Positions 1 to 12,700 of a DNA stretch of 64,000 bases are shown here, piece by piece. Source of the stretch: Nymphaea colorata (Eukaryota > Streptophyta > Magnoliopsida > Nymphaeales > Nymphaeaceae); contig NC_045139.1 of assembly GCF_008831285.2 (NCBI RefSeq), forward strand, positions 19,610,892 through 19,674,891. The letters are read 5' to 3'. Under the pieces are notes generated by a model. The model saw only the letters and a list, made by a program, of their open reading frames with translations, ran no database searches and was not told the DNA's origin. Both the position numbers and the translations under genes were made by a program. Each line of letters starts with the position of its first letter. Positions within the stretch are counted from its first letter, which is position 1.

Positions 1-1097
1 ATCTCCTTGGGCGTTGCTTCTGCACTAGCAAGTAGCAAACTTCTATGAGTCTCCTACATATTTATCCTTCTGGTAACTTGCAAGATTTTCTAGTAATGGA
101 GGAAGTTACTCACTCTCTGCACCACCCAGACTATTGACAGCTTTAACAAATTCATCATGCAATTCTTGGGTCCACCTGATGCGTGGTTTGTTTGTTAGTC
201 CTGTGGCAGAAGGTACAGAGGTACATCGGGAAGTTGATACATCCTGTGTGGGTTCCTTTGGCTGCTCATACCAGGTCTGATTGGTAATTTCTTTTGCTTG
301 CGGCTCGAAAAAAGGATGACTAACCTGTAATCTCACTGGACAGAATTAGATGAAAATTTTTAGAAAAGAAAAATACATAAAACAGCATCTAATTGGAACA
401 CCAATCAGTCCAAATCTAAGCCTCAACGACCTGCCTGGGATTCAATAGCATTCGCGTCAAGGGGCTTCTTCCAACTTATATCTAAAATTTGTGGACCAAT
501 CATCCTTGGAAATAATGTTTTTCTGTCACTGCTTTCTCCCTGTAAGTGTCCTCCATTTCTTTGATTAGTAGCACCTGAGAACCAGAAATTACCACATGGT
601 GGACAGTCTGAACCTGAATGATGCTTACCAAATGATACCAAGTTGAGGTTGTCAATCTTTCTTGAATCATAGTGATAGAGATCATGCGAAATCACTGGTT
701 GAGCAACAGTGACACACTTTTCATGTGAACTGGAAACCAACTTTGGCTGTTGAAATTGACGAAAACAGCAAGGGTTTAGCTGCTGTGCATGTGCATGAGA
801 ATTAGATGGAGAAGCTCTACATGGTTTCAAGGTTACAGCACTGGAAGTTATGATCTCTGGCTGCCATGATCGGATATCTTGAAAAGCAGATGGGCTGGTA
901 GAGAGTAAAGTCTCTTGTCTCATAGAACCCTTCATTGGAAACTCTCTGGATGAAGCATTCGGATGTGTAACATTTACACATAATGGCTCCTGTAAATTGT
1001 AAGCAGTCCAGCTGTCGAGGGAAGAGTCTGAAGCCAGACTATTGACCTCTGCTTTCCCATTCTGCCATACTGCCGTGTCTATGTTGTGAGTGTTCAT
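1..1097 (-). CDS. MYB-CC transcription factor, PHR1-LIKE family (5' part, cut by window edge)
   Basis: DNA-binding regulator of the GARP/MYB-CC family; relatives control phosphate-starvation responses in the nucleus. Exons read on the minus strand: 1097-431, 335-114 and 19-1 (continuing outside). Introns are GT-AG: donor CAG|GTCGTT with acceptor CCAG|TGAGAT (phase 1), then donor GAGA|GTGAGT with acceptor TGCAG|AAGC. Exon 1 begins with MNTHNIDTAVWQNG and encodes about 220 residues of low-complexity, Ser/Gln-rich N-terminus. Exon 2 holds the first helix of the single MYB repeat (KPRIRWTQELHDEFVKAV, then NSLGGAE), and exon 3 continues with KATPKE, as expected for this family. The second half of the MYB repeat and the coiled coil lie beyond position 1. 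The N-terminus is suggestive of the PHL5-like subgroup, but this is a weak inference. The ATG at 1097 is the first in a long open frame. Confidence 0.87.
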
Positions 1098-4000
1098 TCC
1101 CTTGAAAAGCTGACTGTTAGAAGCACTTTCTTATAACTGAAACTGGCAGGCCTTTATAGTGAAGCCTTCAAAGAAAGAAGTCCCCGATAGAATGGTAACA
1201 GCGGCCTCTAAGTGTTACCTGTTGCTGGATTTTTTCATTGCTGCCGTCTTTTATCGCACAATCAATTTCCTTCTAAGGATTCCAGGCATATACGTAATAT
1301 TGAATGTGTTTAAGAAATTCAAATGCTCCCACAGCAACTCAGGAAATGCAAGTAGCAGAAATACACGAAGGGATAACTCTCTTTCCGAGAATACACGTGC
1401 GACATATATAATATATGTAAGAATTCTTTCAAGTCAATATCCTCACTGCATTCATGCTAGAAAAGACAAGTATAGATTACATCTCCGGTGTTCATTATTT
1501 CATAATTTTGGTGAAGCAAGAATGCTTTATGTATAACAATTCTAATAATTTAGGCTATGAGCTGTTCATAATGTTATGCATAGCTTTTGTGTCTGCTGTG
1601 TCCTAGAAGGGAAAGGAAGGGGCATATATATAGTTACATAGATAAGGCACACCTTGTACAGTGCATTAACATTGCATATCATATACTAGGCACAAATTCC
1701 GCACTTCAATGGATAAAGACAGCCATAATTATAGCCTACCATATAGGAGAATCCAGAAAAGGAATTCATCAAAGCAGAATAATTTTTCCGCTACTTTTGA
1801 TGATAAGGGTGGATTCTATCTTCTTTGGAGAATATGCTGGCAAATGGGGTGTTAATTATCATATAATGTATTTGGTGAGCAGGTACGATGATGGTCTTTG
1901 GCTAGTTTTCTAATGGTAACTCTACAGTGTTCTTTTCCGTTTAGAGTAGCTGTCCGAAGGTCCGGTTACGCCAAAACAAAACATTATAAACGTTGGTCAT
2001 ACATTTCTAAAAGGAAAACTTTGGACCTACCCAATAAAAAGATGGTGATGAGGAGAATAACTTGTTCCTTTTCTGACTTTTGACTAAATGTAAGACTAAT
2101 TTTTAATGGCTTTGAGCTCTGCAATTTAGAAATTCATAAACAATATAAAGTAACGGTTGGGTTGTTTGACTGGAAAATTTGGGACCAGGTTACTGAAAAG
2201 AAAGACATGAAAGTCTGCGGATTAGGGCTCCTCAAAGCAAAATAAATTGTTAACAATCGGCTCCTAAACTTATGCCTCCGTAAAAAGAAGTTGAGGAAGA
2301 AATTAAAAATGAAAAGGCTACACCAACCTTGTGACATTTCTCCAAAGAGAACCATATCCTCTCATGTTTTCAAATTCAATCACCACTTTGCTTACGGGAA
2401 TCTTTCAAAAAGGAATATCACTTTCTTATTCTCTTGTCAAAATTCATTTGGGGACCAGAAAATTTTGGGTGTGGATTGTTCTTTTCTTGTTTGTGAAGGA
2501 ACTGAAACTTGATGCTTGGATGTTTTGCTTCCCTAAGAAAACCTGAACAGCCATGTCAGTTGGCGCAAAGACAGCCATGTTCAGTTGGCATGAATAACAA
2601 GGAAAGACTGATTTCAGGATGGCATATGACATATGCTTTTCATGCATGTTCTGCTGGAGAAACGTACCATCAAGACTTGAGGAAACTATCCTGTCTTTAT
2701 TATGATCAAGCTGCAGATGGGCAGTTACTGTTTCGTGATAATGCTGCTGGGCTTTATAAATTCAATAGTTCGTAAAGAAGTTGAAGGCTGTTTTAGTTGT
2801 GATCATTTGGTATTTAGAATGTTGATGTATTTGTCGAGGGGAATGTTTCTTATGGTTCAAGTGTCGTTGCTATCGCATGACGTAACCAGCTAGATGCTGT
2901 ATCAATATCAAAACTGGTGGCCATTACAAAAAGTTAACGTGCCTTGCTCATCATGCATCTGTACATGAGAGCTGAAATATTCATGTTGGTAGGCTTATGT
3001 TGGTGGTGTCTGTTGGAAAATAGATATGACGACTGAAACAAACCTGAAGACCAAAATTGAGCTGCACTGTTTTGTCTGGTGGGAATGTTTTTTCCAGAAA
3101 GATATTCAATCAAAACTTAGCTTCCAACTTGCTCCTCTTGAGAAAAATACTTCGGGAAGCAGACGCACACAAGGGGAATGTGTCATCGAGAGTTGTCATT
3201 CTTAGATAAATTTGAACGCGTGCAATGTTCCCTTGTTGCTTATTCTGTGCAGTGGAGATCAATGGGCGTTATCTTGCATAGACAGTTATCTTTCTGCCTA
3301 ATAAATCCTATCTAAGCATCCTTAATAAAGCGATCCCGAAGTTTCCGACCACGAAATGATAATTCTGCTCGCACCAAAAAGAAAATATTTCAGAGGTGCA
3401 ACTGTACAAAATTTGCACAATTTGCGTTGCACCCAATGCAAAGCCAGTATTCATAAGTTTGTAATTTATCTAATGCAGGTAGCTACGATATGTATGCGCT
3501 TCTGGAGGCTTTCGTTAAGTTTGAGCTAGCAAGCCGGAGTTAGGTGGTAGATATTTTCTTCTTTCTTTCTCTTTTTCTTTACGAACGAGTTCGAGTTAGG
3601 TAGACTCCTAGATTATGTCAAGTGGTGTACCTGTGTTCCAACCTGTTGGTCCCTTCAACTTGAAAGCACTTAAATAGCTCTGTTGGACAGGTTGTTTGAA
3701 TCAAACCAGCACTGAAAGCCTATCCTTTTGCAAATCTGAGAGGGACAGTTCGACGAAAAACGCCACAAATTTGAGAAGATTTCTTGGAACTTTCCGTCTT
3801 ATCTAACCAACCTCTAATAAACCGGCTTACGTATTCAAATGGAGAATATCACAAGCAATTAGAAATCGAATGATTGGTGTAATCATCTATATTTTAGTAT
3901 TTGATACTTTGATTCCTTGAGAAGCTTTGGCACTTGTACAACAAAAATGAGATTATAACGTATTGCAGGAAATGTCGGGAGGATCATCCGTCGAGCTGAA

Positions 4001-6729
4001 GGCACAGGGGTTTCTGAAAATGTGATCCTGGGCCATTGTTAATGTGCCCATGCCATTGTTAATGTGCATATTGCAGCACATTGTCCATGCCCATGTGTTG
4101 ATCTCTGTAAGGACAAATTCACCGGGTTGCCGCCACGTGACCGTCCAAGCTAGTTTATGTGCTATTGGACGTGGAACAGAAAATGCACATCTTGGGTATT
4201 GAGTTCTTGACCTCTTTCATTTTAAGGCCTTCGGTCAGTACACCTACCTGGATGCACAAAATGTTCATCACTGGGTTTGGGCATGACAATATGTGGACAT
4301 TTTGGCTGAATTAGTTGCGCTTTTTACCTGTTTTTTTGTTTAACTCCGAAGTCCATGTTGATGTTGGCATACTGATCCAGGATCTTACTCCCCAGAACTG
4401 ATTATGGTTCAGTATGGTGGATTTCTCTTGTGATGAAGACAAACTGGAATCAAACTCCATGTGACCCAAGATATCTTATGTTATTTTCGTCACAGGACCA
4501 GGTGTTAGGCTCTAGCTTTTAAATTCAATCTGAGTTCAAACCACAGTTACTAGGATATGAGATGGATAGGGGAAGAGGCCGGAATGGGGGGAAATGAACA
4601 TTACTCGGAAGTGGGAAGCGAGATATACTTATAGAAGAATTAGATAAGCAAAGGAATTAAGTTCAAAGAGTGCCACAAAAATTACGTAAATTAAAAAGAA
4701 ACATTTGCGAAAACACACATCAAATTTTGATAAAATACTAGCATGCATAAGTTTCAATTTTCTTTTTTACTTTAACCACCTAGCTTACGTAGAAAACTGT
4801 TGAATAAATGAAAGAAATCCAAACTTAGACGTGCCCTTGTTACACCACCAAAACTTAAGCGTGTTTAATTTAGTAAAAACTTTAAACTTAAGAACATGAA
4901 AGCACGTTAAAAGGAAGATAAAGGATAATGAAAGGTTAAGTGCAATAATATAATGACAAAATGTATTATTGTGAAAAAAAATTACATGATACAATGAGAA
5001 AAGAGTAGGATAAGGCAACGAAAATTTGAAAGGAATGAGATGAAGCAAAAAATAAATTATTTAAGGAGTCGGTTTTTAATTTAACATGAAACGGTCCTTA
5101 CTGAAATGAGAGACAATTTTCTCTAACCTTTCTCCCTTTGAGGGAAGGGTCAAGTTTCTGATTTTTCAAACATGGTTTTTGGAGAAACGAGATCTCCCTT
5201 TAGATACAAGTAAAAGCATTCATGGAACAGCTCACACAGACAAAGGGAGAGAGTTTCTGAAATTCTTTGTTAAGTATCCATTCATAAGGAGAATAAAACA
5301 TCAGTACATTAATTCACTACACTTGTCAATAACTTGGCAAGGTGCAAAATTGAGATTCTGAGGTAAAAGGGAACTCAAAGACTACTGGTTGCTATCTAAA
5401 TGAAATTTGGCACATATCATACATCAGAGGATAGATCTATAAAATGCAAATCCTTTGGACATCTAAAAAGACTAAATGAGCATTGATTCTTATCCCCAAA
5501 TGTTGGTCCGCTTGATAAAAAAAAGTTTTTAATATCAGTTGACCACTCGGACTTGCAAACGACAACACACAGCGTGAGGAAATCAACGATAGGCGTCGAA
5601 CGTCGATAAGCATTGAACACAGGTTTTTGTTTGCTTTTATTAGCAACCTCGGTTTAGTCAGTATCCCCATCAAACTATAACAAGAAAAGTATGCTGGAAA
5701 CAAACGCTTGTCCTCCAACATGAAGGCTTTAAGCCAAAACCTTAGCTAGGTTGCATTTATTCACACATATAACACCAGAATGAGATGTGGCAATTTCTGT
5801 AAATCGCACGATAACGTATCGTGCAATTCTGTTTACAAGCATGATATCACTTACACCCATCTTCCATGAAAGGATGCAAACCGTTTCGCTTTGGAACAGT
5901 CAAGTGGTGGGTCGAACCTGAACGGGTTAATCAACAAATAATAGGGGCAAGAGAAAACCATGCTGAATCAAACACATCCATCTCCCTGCCTCCATGGTGT
6001 AACGAGGGGTTTCTTCGTCACCACCGAGTCTTGACCGTAATTCTGCAAAGAGATAATGTTCACTTCTTCATATTAATGAACATCGAGTTCATGATAGACA
6101 AAGGGGTTAGCAGAGTTTAAGGTTATTTGTTTTTTTCTGTTGTTCCCAAAAATTCGAATAATCGGAGAACAGCAAAAGATCTACAGAATATTATTTTCTC
6201 AAGCATTCCATGGACACATTAACACGAATGGAAGAGATCATCATTCACCTGCTGGAAAAATCTGACTTTTACGCAGTGAGAATGACTAATCAAATTTAAG
6301 ACAGCATCCGTGGACAAGGTGAGCATGAAAATTCAATTACAACATGCTGGGATGCATGCTTTCCGGGACTATGATAATTATACAAGCCATTTGTGGCACT
6401 AGCTAAGAATGCTCAGACATCCAAGCAGTCGCCAGGACAAAAAATTAAAGAAATATATAAAAATCCCTCCAATTTATTTTTCTAATCTAATTTTTTGCCC
6501 GTCACCCCCACCCACGTTTATAATACAAAAATGAGACTTCCCGCAAGTAATGTACGTTGGATCAAGAAGTTGTCGCCACTACAAGGTTTGCTTCGATCTG
6601 CCGGCAGCAGGTCTTGCTCAGAGGTGCAGATTATGATCACCCAAAAGCACGGAGAGGATCAGGATCAAAACCTGAGAAAGCGGGGATAATCTGATTGCCT
6701 TTTGATCATAAGCCTCCAGCTTGTATTTA
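1098..6729. other. intergenic region between the MYB-CC gene and CDC27B
   Basis: No coding gene is supported in these 5.6 kb. Open frames on both strands are short and show no recognisable motif or plausible exon chain. The part next to 1098 should contain the 5' UTR and promoter of the minus-strand MYB-CC gene, and the part next to 6729 the 3' UTR of CDC27B. The stretch 1683-1925 is one copy of a dispersed repeat whose partner is at 26573-26830. A short imperfect tandem with the motif CCATTGTTAATGTGC occurs near 4033-4070. The rest (about 2000-4600 and 4650-6700) is AT-rich sequence in which I see nothing definite. Confidence 0.5.
1683..1925 (+). repeat. dispersed repeat, copy I (partner at 26573-26830)
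   Basis: This stretch aligns over about 230 bp with 26573-26830 in the same orientation. Shared blocks include GACAGCC/GGCAGCC, GCCTACCATATAGGAGAATC versus GGCTACCATGTAGAAGAATC, CCAGAAA, CTTTTGATG/CTTTCGATG and GCTGGCAAATGG/GTTGGCAAATTG. Both copies contain short open frames in this block, but no protein family is recognised. It is probably an old transposon relic of unknown class. Confidence 0.5.
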
Positions 6730-9700
6730 TCACAACACCCCGACTTCATCTGGCACATGCAATTTCTCCATTGCTGACTGTCAATTCACAAGCAAGCTAT
6801 TAGCAGGATGCCTATACTTCGCCAAGCAAAGGATTGGACCTACTTCCAGGGGTTAATGGTACTTTTCTGATCATGTGAGATTGATAACAAGGATCACTTA
6901 TGTGAAAGCGTGAAACATATGATGCAATGTTTGCATGAACACCTTAGCTACGAACAAGAAATTCTACCCCTTTTTTATGAGAAGACAACGAAAAATGCAC
7001 TGGATTCCAAAGGAACGGGGCAACAAGTTTGTAGTCATGCTCAAAAAGAAAGCGATGGCAGGGGAAGAAAAGCTCGCTGCAGCAATGAATGGACATTTGG
7101 GATCAGTTAAGCAATAACCAACAAAAAATACCTTAATAGCAGCTACATCAGCCTCAGGTGGTCTTAGATCAAGTGCAACTCCGAAATGAAACATTGCCTT
7201 GTCATGTCTGTTGAGTCGCTTGTAAATTTTCCCCATCAATGCATGGACACTGCTCTCACGAGGTGCAAATTCTTTTAGCTGCTCTAGGTGTTGTAACGCT
7301 TCATCAAACCTTTCAACACTCGCAAGGATATTGGCTCTCTCGAACATAGGGAGTGGGTTCTTCTCATCTGCTGAGATGGCCTTCTGAAGTATATCAAGTG
7401 CTTCATCATTTCTCTGCCATATGGTGGAACAATGAGCCCAAACAGCACGTTTAACAAGGTTATAAGCAGGAAACAAGTTATCAAATAGGAGGTGTATATG
7501 AATTCACTAGGCATAAGATCAAAAAGACAATTATAGAGGAACGGGTGACATTATTTTCACATGAAATGATATCATGAAAAGAAAAGCAAAAGTATTGCTA
7601 GCAAAAGTCAAACTTCTAAAGTTGCTCATATAGGCCAGAGAGACCAAGCACAGCTTTGTCGATAAAATATGATGTCATTATGGTAGGTGATGATCCTTTT
7701 GTCTTGAGAAATTCTTAAAAGTTGGACCAGTGATTCCCTCATGGATCAGGTGAGAGATGGACCAGTGAGTAAGAGTAACCTAGGACCACTGTCGAAACCC
7801 ATTAAATGTCTCCAGATAGAAATTTTGATGTCATTATCAAGAATCAAAAGTAAGATGCCTCAACCACTTAGCGTGCATACAGCACTTTCTCATTATTTAA
7901 AGTACTGCAGCAATCTGATGTAAAAATCCTAAAAATTGTGCCAGCTCATTATTTAAAGTACTGATATATTATCCAATCATTGCAAACACACCTTTAAAGC
8001 ATGCAAAGCCATCCCAAGATAGCACATGAGAACAGATGAGCGTGGATTTATCTGGAAAGCACTCCGAAAGTGATGCTCAGCAAACTCGAACTTTTCTTGG
8101 CGAAGGTATATCATGCCAAGGCCATACCATGCATTATAATGCCTTGAATCTATTCTAAGCGCCCCCTGGTAACACTTCACACCATTCTCAAAATCCTCCA
8201 TCGACACATACCTGTAAAAATGATTTAGAGTTGCTCCCTAAGCAATCAATTTTTTCATCCAAAAGATTAGCATTTAGAGTTGCTCCCTAAGCAATCAATT
8301 TTTTCATCCAAAAGATTAGCATAAAGTCTGAAGTCCATACTCATGGCCGCACAGTGTCTGTCCATAAGCAAACCGTAGGTCCAGATGAACAGCTCGCTGA
8401 AAGCTTTTTAGTGCAGTTTCATGATCCTTCTGCAAGCTATAGCAATTTCCTACAGCACACCTGCAGACAGCACATGATGATTACCAATATAATCTGGAAT
8501 TCCACAAATCAAGGTCAACATTATCATTGGAAGCAATTGTTGAAAGTGACAGTTTATATGGAAAAATTTTTACAATTTTTTTTTACATATCCTTTGAACT
8601 GTCATAACATGACCAGCACCATGTTTTAAGATTGAGAAAGCAACATTCTTATAAAACAGCCATAAGATTATTCAAATGATGAAATGCATGTTTTCAAATA
8701 CACATATTGATATATTCCTTTAAAAGTGTCCCCATTTTTAAATTTTAGTAAATGAGGTGACAATTATTATGTTAACCCACCATATAAAAGATTATTGTAT
8801 TATCAAATGTGCCAACATATAGACTGGCACACAACAATGTATCATCGTTGTGTTTCCATCACATGGTCAAAACCGACTTCCACCAAAATGACAGAAAAAT
8901 ATAAAATTCGTCATGAGGGATAATATTCATGGAGATGACCAAGAAGTCGGGTGACTGCATTCAATACATGTAAGAAATAGTTAAAGAATCGAGATGGTGT
9001 CACTTGTACTTAAAAGAAAGCACATTCAAAGGAACAAAAAACCCGCAAGCTTTTCAATGCAGGTGAGAGGACTAGGGTCAACCTATGAGGAAAGAAAAAA
9101 AAAATGAAAATAGATTAAGACCCTCTTTGAAAGCCAAAGGTCATAGAATCTCGGAAAACTGATGTCCTGCTATCACAATTCTCATCAAAGGGTTCAGGAC
9201 AGATATACATGTAGTAGCCCTTCTGAGGTCTCAACTACAAGGATTAGAAATTTCTTGTTTAGAGAGCACAGCGGTAAAAAAGGGGGGAAAAGTTATTTGA
9301 TCCTGTATAAACAAATTTCACCCTTCTGGTTATTGTACTCAGAAGTTAGAACATTGATTGCATGCAAAAGCAAGTTCTTTTAACTAGGCATTAACATGCA
9401 TACAAAGTACAAACATTAAACAAGTAAACAAAAAGCAACAAAACCAAGACAGAACCATTGTCACATTAAACGGGTACGGGTATTATACGGCAAAGAAAAA
9501 AACGGGTATAATACGGCAAAGTTATATATCTCGGAAATAAAACGGGAAAAAGACGGCAAATTTTTAAAAAATAAATAAATAATCCTGATAATTATATAAA
9601 AAGAAAGTAAATGAGAAATTAAAAAAAAACAGAGAAATTGACTAGATAAGCAACAAATTAAAATTAGATAATGAAAACTAACAGTCTAACAAATGCATAA

Positions 9701-12700
9701 GCATAACTAACAAATGCATAACTAACAAAATGACTAGATAAGCAACATGCATTGATGCATATGGCAACAAGAAAAATGCAGGGGAAATAACTTAAAGTCT
9801 TAAAAAGAGAAAAAAACAAACCAAAACAGCTAAATCGAACATGGAAAGAGAACCTGTCACCGTTCGAATGAAAAAGAGACTTCAACCGAATGAAAACGAG
9901 ATGGAGACAAAGGAAGTCGAATCTCGAATGCCCTCCTCTTCAGCCGGATGAAAACGAGAAGAAGACGATCAGACCAGACGAAACCAGCTGAATGTCGAAT
10001 GCCCTGCTCTTTAGAGTTCAGATTCTTCAGAATAATCTCGAACGCCTCTCTGTCTCGAACGGTCGAAGAGAAGACTCACGAAGAACGACGGAAGAAGAAC
10101 TCAGAACGTCGAAGACTCACGAAGAAAACTCGTCGATTTCACGTTTTTAACCCTAAGCCCTCTTTTGCTATGTGAAAATACTCTTTTGCCACTAAAAGGT
10201 CGAACAAGTTTGAAAAAAAACAAATGTTTTAAACAATATTACAACTGTGCCATTTTCATTCTTGGACCGTTAAAGGAAAACGCGAGACGCGTTTTATACG
10301 CGTTTTTTAAAATTTGCCGTTTTTTTTAAAAAGACGCGTTTTATTCCCGTTTTTTTCAGCTGATAGCGTATAATACGCGTTTTTTTCAATAGTCACAGAA
10401 CACAAAAATGGAAAAAAAATGCTTAACAAGAAATAGCAGTCATTGCAGCAAAACACAAAACTGAGAAAGTGAAAAAACTAACGGTCAAATATGAACATTT
10501 ACTATTTAAGCATAAAACACAAAAATAGAAGCACCTGTGCTATGAGTTGTTAGTTGAATCGCTTGCACAACAAAATGAAATACAAACTCAATAGTGCCAT
10601 GAGGAAGTGCGGATGGCAGAATCAAAGCCAAAAATAGATAGAAAACAGCCGTTTTGTCGGAAAAAGGATAGAGAAAGATGCAGACGACAATACTACTGAA
10701 ATAGGGCAGAGAAGTCTTCTGTTCCACTCGAAGACCCATCGCACATTGCAGCCGGAAGTTGTTCAACCCCCTCAGTCGCCGAAAATAACTTTCCATTCTG
10801 CTAGATGCTCCAATCAGCAAAACCCACGCAGGGGAAGAGCGCACAGGAGGAGAGGAAGAGGGTATACAATTGTGCCCTAAACCTTCTTTTTAACATTAAA
10901 AATTTTTAAAATAAAAAATATCAAAAAAGGACGAAAATAGGCTTGACACGGTTTGACCGCACCCAACTCAAGTCAAACGCAAGCCGAGTGCGTGTCCAAA
11001 ATGGACGAAAATGATCGGGTGTGGTCAGCCGCACCCAACTCTTGTTGACTTGTGTTGGGTGCAAATCCAAGCCACACCCGCACCCGAGTCATGTCGACAC
11101 GGGTGCGGCAGTCAATTTGCAGCATCCGTGTAACTTAGGGTGTGAATTGAAGCTGGTCATGGGCAAGCTAAAATCCACCAGAATAAGCTCCCAGGACAGT
11201 TTTGGGTGGGGTTCTTACAATTGATATCAGAATTACATTCAACACTCAGATGCAGCGTCCAACTTGCAACTATGTGTTCCTTAAATATGGTAAATAATTA
11301 ATTCTTTGGGAATGGCTGGGGAACAGTTCAGCTCGGGCCACAACATTTTGCACATGCCTATGCAGCTATGCTAAATCAAACTCTTCGATATGAGAGGCGT
11401 TCAAGCACTGCCAAATATATTAGGCAATTAGAATTGTTTACTTATTCAAAGAAAAAGTACCTGCCATAATTGAAAAGTGGAAACATGAATAAACAGAAAC
11501 AGATTTCAACTTTCAACTGCACTAAAGGGCCTTGAAAAATAATGAAAGAACATGTACGTCTATGATAAGCATCCTAATGATGGGTGACATAACATCCTAC
11601 TAACGTATTCTGGACCTAACAAAACATTTCATGAGCATCAACAACATTATCAGATGGGCTATGCTACCAGCTACCTCTAGGTCTTGATTCCAAGTTTCTG
11701 AGTGAGCAGCCCAAATAATTAAAAGAATCAGTTATTTTGGGCCAGCAAGAAGGTATCTGATTTCCTGTTTTCACATTCTTTTATAGCTAAATGTTCCATT
11801 TATATTGTACTGCTTTTAAACAAAGCACCTAAGACTCAAAAGACTTATGTGGATATCATCCTTGAGATTGAAAACAATGACATTGATCGTCTGTTATCCA
11901 AAGTAAAAAAACAAAATGTATCAGAAATCCATGTGGAAGAAATATTGACAGCTACCTGAATTTACCAAGTAAAAAGTGCATACCTACTCCACTAAAACTT
12001 TTCCAAGCATCATCAATACTTAACAATGTTCTACAGGTAACTGGTAGAAGTAAAAAAAACAATTCCAGCACCAATTAAGTTTAAAAACATACCAAGCTTG
12101 AGGTGACAACCGATCTACTGAAATTAACTCTTGGGCCAAGTAGCTCAATTTCATGTCTTCCTTTAAATGCTGCACACAACACATGAGATGAGTTAGGAAA
12201 ATATTATGAAAATTCTGACTATAAGGAGGTAAATGGCAACAATGTAGTATGGGCTTATTGAAAAAAACAGCTAATGTGGAACTATAGAACACGAGAGTAT
12301 TGACCACATTATGAAAGTTACAAGGAGCCATAGTCATGGTAAAGTGTTTAAGTAGACAGCACATGCAAGGATAGTCAGATTACTGTTCCGAGTCTCTGAC
12401 CGATCTGGCTGACTGACCTCAAGGAAGGCTAGAGCAGGGAGACTGGAAGAATTTCACTCATTGGCATGCTGAGGGGCTTCACTCAGGCAACAGTCAATGT
12501 TGAAGGTTTTCAAGGACATAAACAGCACAGCAATCCAGTTATTTGAAGCAACTGAAGTAGACATGCTTTTCTAGAGCCCATACTTATGCTGAAAAAAGTT
12601 GGAGTGGAGGCCCTAACATTGCAAACGATATTAAAAACCAAAAAATAATAGTAAAGGAATGGCCATTTTGGTCAAGATGATAGCACATCTTTCAAGCCCA